DNA of 64,000 nt from Hymenobacter norwichensis DSM 15439 (lineage in GTDB: Bacteria; Bacteroidota; Bacteroidia; Cytophagales; Hymenobacteraceae). The notes below the pieces were generated by a model. The model ran no database searches, had not been told where the DNA came from, and saw nothing but the letters and a program-made list of their open reading frames with translations. Positions within the stretch are counted from its first letter, which is position 1. Each line of letters opens with the position of its first letter. The stretch covers positions 887,718-951,717 of the forward strand of contig NZ_ATVL01000008.1 in assembly GCF_000420705.1 (NCBI RefSeq), read 5' to 3'. Below, one piece after another: positions 1 through 8,513 of the stretch. The translations under genes and the position numbers were made by a program.

Positions 1-354
1 GACTTTCTGCCCATCATCGTGCAGTTTGGGCTGGCGGTTGCTTTCGTGGCTTTTGCCATGATTACTTCTCACCTCCTCGGGCCACGCCGCAAGAGCGTGG
101 TGAAGGACGAAGCTTTTGAGTGCGGTATCGAGTCGGTGGGCAATGCCCGCACCCCGATTTCGGTGAAGTACTTCCTCACAGCCATCCTGTTCGTGCTCTT
201 CGATATTGAAGTAATTTTCATGTATCCCTGGGCCGTAAACTTCCGGGCATTAGGCACTAGTGGCTTTATTGAAATGGTCGTGTTCCTGGCGTTCCTGCTG
301 GCGGGCTTCGGTTACGTAATCAAAAAGGGCATTTTGCGCTGGAACGAGGCGTAA
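1..354 (+). CDS. nuoA: NADH-quinone oxidoreductase subunit A (5' partial)
   Basis: Membrane subunit A of proton-pumping complex I, a three-helix protein at the junction of the quinone pocket and the membrane arm. The frame is open to base 1 (Asp-Phe-Leu-Pro precede the first visible Val), so the true start lies upstream and the GTG at 19 is internal. The conserved FECGIES loop and the LFDIEVIF acidic helix are visible, and the C-terminus is complete. It is the first visible gene of the nuo operon, followed 72 nt later by nuoB. Confidence 0.95.
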   Translation, partial: DFLPIIVQFGLAVAFVAFAMITSHLLGPRRKSVVKDEAFECGIESVGNARTPISVKYFLTAILFVLFDIEVIFMYPWAVNFRALGTSGFIEMVVFLAFLLAGFGYVIKKGILRWNEA

Positions 355-426
355 GCCAGCAAACCTTTATTGGCTGGCTGGTGTTGGCTAAGAGGAGGTT
401 ATACTTCTTCAATCTGACTTTCTATC

Positions 427-981
427 ATGGATAATAGAGTTCCTGAAATCAAAATGACAGAGGCGCCGGACGGCCTCGAAGGAGCTGGCTTCTTCGCGAC
501 GTCGCTGGAGAAAGTGGTGGGTATTGCCCGTGCTAACTCGCTCTGGCCGCTTCCTTTTGCTACCTCGTGCTGCGGCATCGAGTTCATGGCTACCATGGGT
601 GCCCGCTATGATATTTCGCGCTTTGGCTCCGAGCGGCCAAGCTTTTCGCCCCGCCAAGCTGATTTGCTGATGGTGATGGGCACGATTGCCAAGAAAATGG
701 CGCCCATCGTGAAGCAGGTATACGAGCAAATGGCGGAACCCCGGTGGGTACTTGCCATGGGTGCTTGCGCCTCTTCGGGCGGTATCTTCGATACGTACTC
801 AGTGCTGCAAGGCATCGACCGGATTATCCCGGTTGACGTGTACGTGCCCGGTTGCCCACCTCGCCCCGAGCAAGTGCTCGACGGCTTGATGCGTGTGCAG
901 GACTTGGCCAAGAACGAGTCGATCCGTCGGCGCAATTCGCCTGAATACCAAGCCTTGCTGGCTTCTTACAACATCAAATAG
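427..981 (+). CDS. nuoB: NADH-quinone oxidoreductase subunit B
   Basis: Peripheral-arm subunit carrying cluster N2, the last iron-sulfur centre before quinone. The 184-residue length is normal for the family. Four ligand cysteines are visible: the tandem pair C48-C49 (TSCCGIEF), C114 (MGACASSGG) and C143 (PGCPPRPE). The ATG at 427 puts the conserved SLEKVVGIARANSLWP segment at the usual distance from the N-terminus. An inverted-repeat spacer separates it from nuoC. Confidence 0.97.
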   Translation: MDNRVPEIKMTEAPDGLEGAGFFATSLEKVVGIARANSLWPLPFATSCCGIEFMATMGARYDISRFGSERPSFSPRQADLLMVMGTIAKKMAPIVKQVYEQMAEPRWVLAMGACASSGGIFDTYSVLQGIDRIIPVDVYVPGCPPRPEQVLDGLMRVQDLAKNESIRRRNSPEYQALLASYNIK

Positions 982-990
982 ACCACAGAC

Positions 991-1053
991 ATTGCGCATA
1001 TAGAGGCGAGACGCTTGCAATCCTTTGCTTAATCTCGCCTCTGTGTGCACACT
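991..1053. repeat. Intergenic inverted repeat, family C (nuoB-nuoC gap)
   Basis: AGAGGCGAGA at 1002-1011 pairs exactly with TCTCGCCTCT at 1033-1042 across a loop of about 21 nt. The word resembles the GAGACGC-type dispersed palindromes common in Cytophagales genomes (recollection, not searched). It lies between two co-transcribed genes and has no T-run, so it is not an obvious terminator. Confidence 0.7.
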
Positions 1054-1064
1054 TCTACTGCTAA

Positions 1065-1631
1065 ATGGCTGACCCAACCGTAGAATCACCCGACGCTCAG
1101 GAAACCGCTGCCGAACTTGATCCGGCCGCGCAGAAGAACAAGCAGTTGCTTGACCTTCTGTATCGTTTGTTTGGACAAGACGCTTTCACCGATGTGGAAG
1201 AGCCCTACGGCTTTCTGACCGTCACGACCACGCGGGAGCGAATTCACGGCATCGTTGCCGGCCTACAGCAAGACCAGGAGTTGCAGCTCAACTTCCTGAC
1301 TACCATGTGCGGCATGCACTTCCCTGACCGTAAGGACCAGGAGTTAGGCATGGTGTACATGCTGCACAGCTTGGTACACAACATTCGCCTGCGGTTGAAG
1401 ATCTTCTTCCCCATCGGCGACCCGCACGTGCCAACGCTGACCGACCTCTACTCCGCCGCTAACTGGATGGAGCGCGAGGCGTTCGACTTCTACGGCATCA
1501 TTGCGGTTGGGCACCCCAACCTTATTCGCATTCTCAATGTGGAAGACATGGACTACCACCCCATGCGCAAGCAATACGCGCTGGAGGATGGTACCCGTGA
1601 AGACAAAACCGACTTATTCTTCGGCCGGTAA
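1065..1631 (+). CDS. nuoC: NADH-quinone oxidoreductase subunit C
   Basis: Peripheral-arm subunit (30-kDa type) that helps seat NuoD near the quinone site. It has 188 residues and is not fused to NuoD. The family signature appears in the second half as DLYSAANWMEREAFDFYGI, followed by HPNLIRILN and the C-terminal DYHPMRKQYALE stretch. The N-terminal 30 residues are acidic and low in conservation, as usual. A stuttering inverted-repeat spacer follows before nuoD. Confidence 0.96.
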   Translation: MADPTVESPDAQETAAELDPAAQKNKQLLDLLYRLFGQDAFTDVEEPYGFLTVTTTRERIHGIVAGLQQDQELQLNFLTTMCGMHFPDRKDQELGMVYMLHSLVHNIRLRLKIFFPIGDPHVPTLTDLYSAANWMEREAFDFYGIIAVGHPNLIRILNVEDMDYHPMRKQYALEDGTREDKTDLFFGR

Positions 1632-1643
1632 TCTGTCAGTACA

Positions 1644-1735
1644 GAGTAGTAAGTATTGAGTACCTAGTACTCCGAACAGGCTCTTAGTTCTATTCGCACT
1701 TACTCACTACTCAATACTACCTACTCAATACTATA
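1644..1735. repeat. Stuttering inverted-repeat spacer (nuoC-nuoD gap)
   Basis: AGTATTGAGTA at 1652-1662 has two exact reverse complements downstream, TACTCAATACT at 1708-1718 and 1722-1732. The gap is built from variants of ACTACTCAATACT and can fold several ways. No coding potential is seen, and nuoD starts 6 nt after the last copy. Confidence 0.7.
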
Positions 1736-1737
1736 CA

Positions 1738-3006
1738 ATGGCAGTAAACGACACGCTGGAAGGCACCCGCAAGATTGTTGAAGAGGCCGAAGAGCAACGG
1801 CCTAATCTTCATCCGCTGGCCCCAACCGTCAACGACTTCAACCAAGAGCTAACCACGCTCAACTTAGGGCCTACCCACCCTGCTACCCACGGCATCTTCC
1901 AGAATATTCTGCAGATGGATGGAGAGCGGATTGTGTCGGGTGTACCTACCATTGGCTACATCCACCGCGCTTTCGAGAAGATTGCGGAGCGCCGGCCATT
2001 CTACCAGATTACGCCCCTCACCGACCGGATGAACTACTGTTCGTCGCCCATCAACAACATGGGCTGGCACATGACGGTAGAGAAACTGCTCGGCGTGACC
2101 GTTCCGAAGCGTGCGCAGTACATGCGCGTGATTCTGATGGAGCTAGCCCGCATCACCGACCACCTGATTTGCAACGGTATTTTGGGTGTGGACACAGGTG
2201 CTTTCACTGGCTTCCTCTATCTGATGGATGAGCGGGAGAAGGTGTATGAGATTTACGAGGAAGTAAGCGGCGCCCGCCTGACCACCAACATGGGCCGCGT
2301 GGGTGGTATGGAGCGCGACTTCACGCCGGTAGCTATTCAAAAGCTGCGGGCTTGGCTGAAGTCGTTCCCGGCTGTGATGCGTGAGTTCGAAAAGATGTTT
2401 AACCGCAACCGCATCTTCATGGATCGGGTGGTGGATGTAGGCGGCATTTCCGCCGAGCGCGCCCTTAACTACGGTTTCACGGGCCCTAACCTCCGCGCTG
2501 CCGGCGTCGATTACGATGTGCGGGTGATGAACCCCTACTCCAGCTACCAGGATTTCGACTTTGAAATTCCGGTAGGTACCAAGGGCGACACCTACGACCG
2601 GTTTATGGTGCGCAACGAGGAAATCTGGCAGAGCTTGCGCATCATCGAGCAGGCTCTGGAGAACCTACCCGAAGGCCCATACCACGCCGACGCGCCTCAC
2701 TTCTATCTGCCTCCCAAGCAGGCCGTGTACCAGAACATGGAGGCGCTCATCTATCACTTCAAAATCATTATGGGCGAAATTGACGCCCCGGTTGGTGAAG
2801 TGTACCACAGCGTGGAAGGTGGCAACGGCGAACTAGGCTTCTACTTGGTTTCTGACGGAGGCCGCACGCCATACCGCCTGCACTTCCGCCGTCCGTGCTT
2901 TATCTACTACCAAGCCTATACGGAAATGGTAGTGGGTCAAACCCTCTCCGACGCCATCGTGACGCTGTCGTCGATGAACGTAATTGCTGGCGAGCTGGAC
3001 GCGTAG
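1738..3006 (+). CDS. nuoD: NADH-quinone oxidoreductase subunit D
   Basis: 49-kDa type subunit that forms the quinone-binding pocket with NuoB and derives from the NiFe-hydrogenase large subunit. Length (422 aa) is normal. Seen: LGPTHPATHG at the start of the conserved core (quinone head-group His), GYIHRAFEK, DRMNYCSS, and a C-terminus ending DAIVTLSSMNVIAGELDA (typical DPVFGEIDR-like end, variant here). The extra acidic N-terminal 40 residues are seen in other Bacteroidota NuoD proteins. nuoE begins 24 nt downstream. Confidence 0.97.
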   Translation: MAVNDTLEGTRKIVEEAEEQRPNLHPLAPTVNDFNQELTTLNLGPTHPATHGIFQNILQMDGERIVSGVPTIGYIHRAFEKIAERRPFYQITPLTDRMNYCSSPINNMGWHMTVEKLLGVTVPKRAQYMRVILMELARITDHLICNGILGVDTGAFTGFLYLMDEREKVYEIYEEVSGARLTTNMGRVGGMERDFTPVAIQKLRAWLKSFPAVMREFEKMFNRNRIFMDRVVDVGGISAERALNYGFTGPNLRAAGVDYDVRVMNPYSSYQDFDFEIPVGTKGDTYDRFMVRNEEIWQSLRIIEQALENLPEGPYHADAPHFYLPPKQAVYQNMEALIYHFKIIMGEIDAPVGEVYHSVEGGNGELGFYLVSDGGRTPYRLHFRRPCFIYYQAYTEMVVGQTLSDAIVTLSSMNVIAGELDA

Positions 3007-3030
3007 TTTTTGTTGATTTCAAGTACCTAA

Positions 3031-3600
3031 ATGGAGACGACGAGCGTTAAGCCGCAATTTTCCGAAGCCGCCAAGGCGGAAATTGAGCGCATCTGCAAGC
3101 AATACCCAACGGAGCGCCGTAAGTCGGCGTTGCTGCCGGTGCTGCACATTGCGCAGGCCGAATTTGGCGGTTGGGTAAGCCCTGAAGTGCAGGATTTGGT
3201 GGCTGAGGTTATCGGCATCAAACCCATTGAGGTGTACGAGGTGTCGTCTTTCTACACCATGTTCAACCTCAAGCCCGTAGGCAAGCACGTGCTGGAAATC
3301 TGCCGCACGGGTCCTTGCATGCTGCGCGGCTCCGACGAGCTGACTGCCCACTTAGAGCGCATCACCGGCGCCAAAGTGAACGGCGCTACTTCTCCCGATG
3401 GCCTCTTTACGCTCAAGGAAGTGGAGTGCTTAGCTGCTTGCGGCTTTGCCCCCATCGTGCAGGTTCGGGAGAAATACTACGAGCAGTTGGATACTCCGGC
3501 TGCGGTAGATGCCATGCTCACCGACCTACGCAACCAAGTGCACCGTCCGGCTTTGCCGTGGGAAGAAACCGGCTTGCCGAACGCCCTGGCTAACAATTAA
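3031..3600 (+). CDS. nuoE: NADH-quinone oxidoreductase subunit E
   Basis: 24-kDa type subunit of the NADH dehydrogenase module, holding [2Fe-2S] cluster N1a. The 189-residue protein has an N-terminal helical bundle and a thioredoxin-like C-terminal domain. Cluster ligands C91 and C96 (CRTGPC) and C133 and C137 (CLAAC) follow the family spacing. It lies 24 nt after nuoD and 26 nt before nuoF, the tightest packing in the operon, so translation of D, E and F is probably closely linked. Confidence 0.97.
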   Translation: METTSVKPQFSEAAKAEIERICKQYPTERRKSALLPVLHIAQAEFGGWVSPEVQDLVAEVIGIKPIEVYEVSSFYTMFNLKPVGKHVLEICRTGPCMLRGSDELTAHLERITGAKVNGATSPDGLFTLKEVECLAACGFAPIVQVREKYYEQLDTPAAVDAMLTDLRNQVHRPALPWEETGLPNALANN

Positions 3601-3626
3601 CGTCTTTCAGCCAACCGCTACAACCT

Positions 3627-4967
3627 ATGGGACGCAAACTGCTGACCGAACATATTAACGTTGAAGGCATCGACACCTTTGAGGTATACCGCAAACACGG
3701 CGGTTACCGCTCGGTGGAAAAAGCGCTGAAGACGATGACCCCCGATGAGGTGGTGGAAGAAGTGAAGAAGTCGGGCCTACGTGGGCGCGGCGGCGCTGGC
3801 TTCCCTACCGGTATGAAGTGGAGCTTCCTGGCCAAGCCAGAAGGGGTACCACGCTACCTCGTCTGCAACGCCGACGAATCGGAGCCCGGCACTTTCAAGG
3901 ACCGACAATTGATGTCGAAACTGCCACACTTGCTGGTAGAAGGCATGATTACGAGTTCGTACGCGCTTGGCGCAAATACCTCGTACATCTACATCCGCGG
4001 CGAGTTGTTGTACGTGCTGCGCATTCTGGAAAAAGCTATTGCAGAAGCATATGCCGCTGGTTTCCTCGGGAAAAACATCTTGGGTTCCGGCTACGACCTC
4101 GACCTGTTTGTGCACCCCGGTGGCGGCGCTTATATCTGCGGCGAAGAAACTGCCTTGCTGGAATCATTGGAAGGTAAGCGCGGCAACCCGCGCAACAAGC
4201 CGCCATTCCCGGCCGTGCAGGGTCTCTACGCCCGCCCAACGGTAGTAAACAACGTGGAGTCTATTGCGGCCGTGCCGGTTATCGTGAACGATGGCGGTGA
4301 AGAATACGCAAAGATTGGCGTTGGCCGGAGCACGGGCACCAAGCTATTTTCGGCTTGCGGCCACCTCAATAAACCCGGTATTTACGAAATCGAGTTGGGC
4401 TTGCCGGTTGAGGAATTTATCTACTCTGATGAATACTGTGGCGGTATTTGGAAAGGTCGCGACCTGAAAGCTGTAGTAGCGGGTGGTTCGTCCGTTCCGA
4501 TTTTGCCCAAAGAACTCATCCTGAAAACGGCTGCTGGTGAGCCTCGCCTTATGAGCTACGAGTCGCTTTCAGATGGTGGCTTCGTGACGGGTACTATGCT
4601 TGGCTCGGGTGGCTTCATTGCTATGGACGAGACGACCTGCATCGTGCGCAACACCTGGAGCTTCTCCCGCTTTTACCACCACGAGTCGTGCGGGCAATGC
4701 TCGCCTTGCCGTGAGGGTACGGGCTGGCTGGAAAAAGTGCTGCACCGTTTGGAGCACGGCCACGGTCACATGGAAGATATCGACTTGCTGGTGAGTGTCG
4801 CTAAGCAAATCGAGGGCAACACCATTTGCCCACTTGGGGAAGCCGCGGCCTGGCCAGTAGCCGCCGCTGTGCGCCACTTCCGCGACGAGTTCGAGTGGCA
4901 CGTGACCCACGCCAAGGAAGCCGCCAAACCTGGTGCGGTATATCAGGGCAAATCGGTGCTGGTATAA
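3627..4967 (+). CDS. nuoF: NADH-quinone oxidoreductase subunit F
   Basis: 51-kDa type subunit that binds NADH, FMN and [4Fe-4S] cluster N3 and is the electron entry point of complex I. Length 446 aa. Seen: the FMN/NADH glycine-rich motif GRGGAGFPTGMKW (about residues 53-65), CNADESEPGTFKDR (FMN-binding region), and cluster ligands C355, C358, C361 (ESCGQCSPC) and C401 (NTICPLG). It is followed by a family A repeat, then nuoG. Confidence 0.98.
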   Translation: MGRKLLTEHINVEGIDTFEVYRKHGGYRSVEKALKTMTPDEVVEEVKKSGLRGRGGAGFPTGMKWSFLAKPEGVPRYLVCNADESEPGTFKDRQLMSKLPHLLVEGMITSSYALGANTSYIYIRGELLYVLRILEKAIAEAYAAGFLGKNILGSGYDLDLFVHPGGGAYICGEETALLESLEGKRGNPRNKPPFPAVQGLYARPTVVNNVESIAAVPVIVNDGGEEYAKIGVGRSTGTKLFSACGHLNKPGIYEIELGLPVEEFIYSDEYCGGIWKGRDLKAVVAGGSSVPILPKELILKTAAGEPRLMSYESLSDGGFVTGTMLGSGGFIAMDETTCIVRNTWSFSRFYHHESCGQCSPCREGTGWLEKVLHRLEHGHGHMEDIDLLVSVAKQIEGNTICPLGEAAAWPVAAAVRHFRDEFEWHVTHAKEAAKPGAVYQGKSVLV

Positions 4968-4975
4968 TATTAGAA

Positions 4976-5074
4976 CGTCATGCAGAGGCGCAGCCCAAGC
5001 ATCTCGCGTGGCGTCGTTGACAATAGTAATTCCATCGTCATTCGGGCGAGATGCTTCGCTCCGCTCTGCATGAC
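4976..5074. repeat. Dispersed palindromic repeat, family A, copy 1 (nuoF-nuoG gap)
   Basis: The left arm at 4976-5007 (CGTCATGCAGAG ... AGCATCTCGC) is the near reverse complement of the right arm at 5046-5074 (GCGAGATGCTTCG ... CTCTGCATGAC), with a unique loop of about 38 nt. The same arms recur at 8907-9010, 32577-32689 and 53222-53312. An in-frame ATG at 5051 inside the right arm extends the nuoG frame but is not the likely start. Confidence 0.9.
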
Positions 5075-5089
5075 AGACGATTTTCGATA

Positions 5090-6091
5090 ATGGCTAAAAT
5101 AACTTTCGATGGCATCGAGGTGGAAGTTCCAGACGGAACGACCATCCTCAACGCAGCCCGCCAAATCGGTGGTAGCATCGTGCCTCCGGCCATGTGCTAC
5201 TACACGCCGCTGAAAGGCTCGGGTGGCAAGTGCCGCGCTTGCTTGGTGCGTGTAGCCGCTGGCTCCACCAAAGACCCACGCCCGATGCCCAAACTAGTGG
5301 CATCGTGCGTAACCCCGGTGCAGGACGGTATGGTGGTCGAAAACACCACATCCGAACAGGTACTGGATGTTCGCAAAGGCATCGTGGAGATGCTGCTCAT
5401 CAACCACCCGCTGGACTGCCCCGTGTGCGACCAAGCGGGTGAGTGTGATTTGCAGAACTTCGCCTTCGAACACGGCGTGTCTACGACCCGCTACCAGGAA
5501 GAGCGCCGTACGTTCGAGAAAATCGACATCGGTCCGCTGATTCAACTGCACATGACGCGTTGCATCTTGTGCTACCGTTGCGTGTACACCGCCGACCAGA
5601 TTGCCAAAGGCGACCGGGTACACGGTGTGTTAGGCCGTGGCGACGCGGCTGAAATCGGCACCTACATCGAGAACATCATCGACAACGACTTCTCTGGCAA
5701 TGTCATCGACGTATGCCCGGTAGGTGCCCTCACCGACAAAACCTTCCGCTTCAAGCAACGCGTGTGGTTCACAAAACCCGTGAATGCGCACCGTGACTGC
5801 CCAAAGTGTGCCGGCAACGTAACGCTCTGGTACAAAGGCCAAGACGTATTGCGCGTTACAGGCCGGAAAGACCAGTATGGCGAAGTGAAGGAGTGGATTT
5901 GCAACGAATGCCGCTTCGATAAAAAAGAAACGGCAGACTGGACTATCGAAGGACCGGCACATATCGACCGTTCTTCGGTAATTTCGGCCAACCACTACGA
6001 ACTGCCCGTGCTCAACCAGTCGGTAATAGCCGACTTGCCCGAAAGCACGCAGCGCGACCTAGAAAAGAATCCTCCACTAAAGTTAGGGTAA
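5090..6091 (+). CDS. nuoG: NADH-quinone oxidoreductase subunit G, short form
   Basis: Iron-sulfur subunit of the NADH module. The ATG at 5090 is chosen because residues before it (from 5051) are encoded by the family A repeat and the [2Fe-2S] domain begins MAKITFDGIEV. Ligands seen: C36, C48, C51, C73 for [2Fe-2S]; H106, C110, C113, C119 for the His-Cys3 cluster; C158, C161, C164 with a later CPVG for [4Fe-4S]. At 333 residues it stops soon after the iron-sulfur domains and lacks the molybdopterin-oxidoreductase-like domain of the roughly 900-residue E. coli protein. The intact operon around it suggests a natural short form. Confidence 0.93.
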   Translation: MAKITFDGIEVEVPDGTTILNAARQIGGSIVPPAMCYYTPLKGSGGKCRACLVRVAAGSTKDPRPMPKLVASCVTPVQDGMVVENTTSEQVLDVRKGIVEMLLINHPLDCPVCDQAGECDLQNFAFEHGVSTTRYQEERRTFEKIDIGPLIQLHMTRCILCYRCVYTADQIAKGDRVHGVLGRGDAAEIGTYIENIIDNDFSGNVIDVCPVGALTDKTFRFKQRVWFTKPVNAHRDCPKCAGNVTLWYKGQDVLRVTGRKDQYGEVKEWICNECRFDKKETADWTIEGPAHIDRSSVISANHYELPVLNQSVIADLPESTQRDLEKNPPLKLG

Positions 6092-6098
6092 GCGAGTT

Positions 6099-6178
6099 AC
6101 CGGTTTAGAGCTACCAGTTGCTATTTTGACAACGCTGGGGCTCGTTAAAGCTGGCAACTGGTAACTGACAATTATCGA
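6099..6178. repeat. Imperfect inverted-repeat spacer (nuoG-nuoH gap)
   Basis: ACCAGTTGC at 6113-6121 pairs with GCAACTGGT at 6154-6162, and flanking AGCT/AGTT and GTTACC/GGTAAC words lengthen the match. No T-run or ORF is present. It has the same layout as the nuoC-D and nuoK-L gaps but a different sequence. Confidence 0.6.
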
Positions 6179-6183
6179 CTAAA

Positions 6184-7281
6184 ATGATTGAACTACCCAC
6201 CCTTGGTTGGCAATCCATCGTCATCTTCGTTGTGTTCGCGCTTTCGTTGCTGATAGCAACGTACTGCACGTACGCAGAGCGCGTTATTGCGGCCTTCTTG
6301 CAAGACCGGGTTGGTCCGGACCGCGCAGGTCCTTACGGCTTGGCGCAGCCCTTGGCCGATGCCGTGAAGATGTTCACGAAAGAAGAATTCTTCCCCGGCG
6401 GCGCCAACAAAGCGCTGTTTGTATTTGGCCCTTGCTTGGCCATGATTACGGCTCTGATGTCGTCGGCGGTAATTCCGTTTGGCAACCACATCAGCTTCGG
6501 CAACAACGCCTTCTTCCTGCAAGGCATTGAGGTGAACATCGGAATGCTGTGGGTGTTCGGAGTGGTATCGTTGGGCGTGTACGGCGTGATGATTGGTGGT
6601 TGGGCTTCCAACAACAAATTCTCGCTGCTCGGCGCTATCCGGGCCGCTTCGCAAAACATCAGCTACGAACTGGCCATGGGCTTATCGCTGATTGCGGTGT
6701 TGATGATTTCGGGCACGCTTTCGTTGCGCGAAATCACGCTGCAACAGTCGTCGGAAGGTGCTTTCGTGTGGCAAGACATCTTCAACTGGAACATTATGAA
6801 GCAGCCTTTAGGCTTCATTATCTTCCTAGTGTGCGCCTTCGCTGAAACCAATCGGACACCATTTGACTTGCCAGAGTGCGAAACCGAATTAGTAGGTGGT
6901 TACCACACCGAGTACTCGTCGATGAAATTGGGCTTGTATCTGTTCTCGGAGTACGTGAACATCTTCGTGGTTTCGGCCGTTATGAGCGTGCTGTACTTCG
7001 GTGGCTTCAACTTCCCTTTCCAATACGAACTGCGTGACTGGTTGGCGAGCAGCCAGGGTTGGGAATTGGCTTCGGCCCAAAACCTGATTACAGCGCTTGG
7101 CACTGTACTGCTGTTCGGTAAAATCTTCGCCTTTATCTTCTTCTTCATGTGGATTCGCTGGACTCTCCCGCGCTTCCGCTACGACCAACTGATGCGCCTC
7201 GGCTGGACCATCCTGATTCCGTTGGCCGTTATCAACATCCTTATCACCGGCGGCCTCATCACGTTCGGGGTGATTAAGTAA
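6184..7281 (+). CDS. nuoH: NADH-quinone oxidoreductase subunit H
   Basis: Membrane subunit at the heel of complex I, joining the quinone tunnel to the proton-pumping arm. Length 365 aa with about eight to nine hydrophobic helices. Family motifs seen: AERVIAAFLQDRVGPDRAGP (cytosolic loop 1), ISYELAMGLSL, and the charged quinone-channel loop AFAETNRTPFDLPECETELV. nuoI starts 12 nt downstream. Confidence 0.97.
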   Translation: MIELPTLGWQSIVIFVVFALSLLIATYCTYAERVIAAFLQDRVGPDRAGPYGLAQPLADAVKMFTKEEFFPGGANKALFVFGPCLAMITALMSSAVIPFGNHISFGNNAFFLQGIEVNIGMLWVFGVVSLGVYGVMIGGWASNNKFSLLGAIRAASQNISYELAMGLSLIAVLMISGTLSLREITLQQSSEGAFVWQDIFNWNIMKQPLGFIIFLVCAFAETNRTPFDLPECETELVGGYHTEYSSMKLGLYLFSEYVNIFVVSAVMSVLYFGGFNFPFQYELRDWLASSQGWELASAQNLITALGTVLLFGKIFAFIFFFMWIRWTLPRFRYDQLMRLGWTILIPLAVINILITGGLITFGVIK

Positions 7282-7293
7282 CTGAACTGACTC

Positions 7294-7872
7294 ATGCAGC
7301 CTCTCACCAATAGAGCCAAGAAACTAGAAAAGAAGCCGATGACACTGGCGGAGCGGGCTTATCTGCCGGCTATCTTCCAGGGCCTAAGCATCACGATGCG
7401 CCACTTCTTTATGAAGAAGGCCACCGTGCGTTACCCCGAAGAGGTGCGTCCTTTCTCCCCTATCTTCCGTGGCCTGCACGTGCTTAAGCGCGACGAACAG
7501 GGTCGGGAGCGATGCACGGCCTGCGGCCTTTGTGCCGTAGCTTGCCCTGCCGAAGCTATTACGATGGTTGCTGGCGAGCGTAAGAAAGGCGAAGAAGGCC
7601 TTTACCGCGAGGAGAAGTACGCCATCAGCTACGAAGTGAACATGCTGCGGTGCATCTTCTGCGGCCTCTGTGAAGAAGCCTGCCCGAAAGCTGCGGTATA
7701 CCTCCAAGCCGATAAAATGGCTCCCCCACGCTTCGAGCGCGACGAGTTTATTTACGGTAAAGACCGCCTCGTAGAGCCCGTTGATCCTACCAAACGTTCG
7801 GAGCGCGGCATCCAGCTCACGCCAGAGCAAGCCGAGGCTCTCCGCAACAAGATGGTTCAGCAACCGGCGTAA
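7294..7872 (+). CDS. nuoI: NADH-quinone oxidoreductase subunit I
   Basis: Ferredoxin-like subunit holding the two [4Fe-4S] clusters N6a and N6b, which pass electrons to NuoB. Length 192 aa. Two complete CxxCxxCxxxCP motifs are visible: C74, C77, C80, C84 and C120, C123, C126, C130. An amphipathic N-terminal region (about 1-45) probably lies on the membrane. The ATG at 7294, 12 nt after nuoH, fits; a family D repeat follows. Confidence 0.97.
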   Translation: MQPLTNRAKKLEKKPMTLAERAYLPAIFQGLSITMRHFFMKKATVRYPEEVRPFSPIFRGLHVLKRDEQGRERCTACGLCAVACPAEAITMVAGERKKGEEGLYREEKYAISYEVNMLRCIFCGLCEEACPKAAVYLQADKMAPPRFERDEFIYGKDRLVEPVDPTKRSERGIQLTPEQAEALRNKMVQQPA

Positions 7873-7880
7873 CTACTACA

Positions 7881-7929
7881 TTTGTCGTCCCAAGCAAAGC
7901 GAAAGAATTTGCGAGCTTAGGACAACAAA
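7881..7929. repeat. Dispersed inverted repeat, family D (nuoI-nuoJ gap)
   Basis: TTTGTCGTCCCAAGC at 7881-7895 pairs with GCTTAGGACAACAAA at 7915-7929 with two mismatches. The sequence resembles the GTCATCCTGAGC...GCGAAGGAT repeats widespread in Bacteroidota genomes (recollection, not searched). It ends 11 nt before the nuoJ start. Confidence 0.65.
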
Positions 7930-7940
7930 AAACATCTGCA

Positions 7941-8450
7941 ATGTCTCCACTCTTCCTCTTTCTGTCCTTCGTAGCACTGCTAAGTGCGCTAGGCGTGGTG
8001 TTTGCCAAGAACCCGATACATAGTGTATTGTTCTTGATTTTGACGTTCTTTTCGCTCTCAGGACACTATCTGTTGTTGAACGCACAGTTCTTGGCGGCTG
8101 TGAACATCATTGTGTATGCTGGTGCTATTATGGTACTGTTCCTGTTCGTGATTATGTTCCTGAACCTGAACGTAGATACAGAACCGCATAAGCCAGCTCT
8201 AGCTAAAATTGCGGCAGCCATTGCCGGCGGCTCGCTTTTTGTCATTATGATTGTGGCGTTGCGCGACATCCAACTACCAGCCGTAAACGGTACTGCATTC
8301 GACTCGCAGATTGGCATGGTTGACAAGCTTGGTATGGTGCTGTTTACCACCTATAAGCTACCATTTGAATTGGCTTCCATCCTGCTACTAGTAGCTATGG
8401 TAGGAGCCGTAATGCTAGGCAAGCGCGAAACCGGCGAACGACATTTTTAG
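7941..8450 (+). CDS. nuoJ: NADH-quinone oxidoreductase subunit J
   Basis: Small membrane subunit of complex I with five predicted helices. Length 169 aa. It begins with a hydrophobic helix and shows ALLSALGVVFAKNPIHSVL, then the YAGAIMVLFLFVIMFLN segment holding the pi-bulge helix of the family. It is the last gene of the first nuo block: a strong hairpin follows, then two genes on the opposite strand before nuoK resumes. Confidence 0.96.
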   Translation: MSPLFLFLSFVALLSALGVVFAKNPIHSVLFLILTFFSLSGHYLLLNAQFLAAVNIIVYAGAIMVLFLFVIMFLNLNVDTEPHKPALAKIAAAIAGGSLFVIMIVALRDIQLPAVNGTAFDSQIGMVDKLGMVLFTTYKLPFELASILLLVAMVGAVMLGKRETGERHF

Positions 8451-8466
8451 AGACAGTAAACTTGAT

Positions 8467-8508
8467 AAAAGAAAAGCGGCAACTGAAATCAGTTGCCGCT
8501 TTTCTTTT
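8467..8508. terminator. Bidirectional intrinsic terminator
   Basis: A perfect 20-bp stem with a 2-nt loop. The GC core GCGGCAACTGA is flanked by AAAAGAAAA and TTTTCTTTT, so it works in both directions. It ends the nuoA-J transcript and, on the other strand, the small membrane protein gene at 8514. Confidence 0.9.
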
Positions 8509-8513
8509 ATACG

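Noticed and set aside
5051..5089. ATG at 5051 as nuoG start
   Set aside because: The extra 13 residues are encoded by a family A repeat arm and precede the normal start of the [2Fe-2S] domain.
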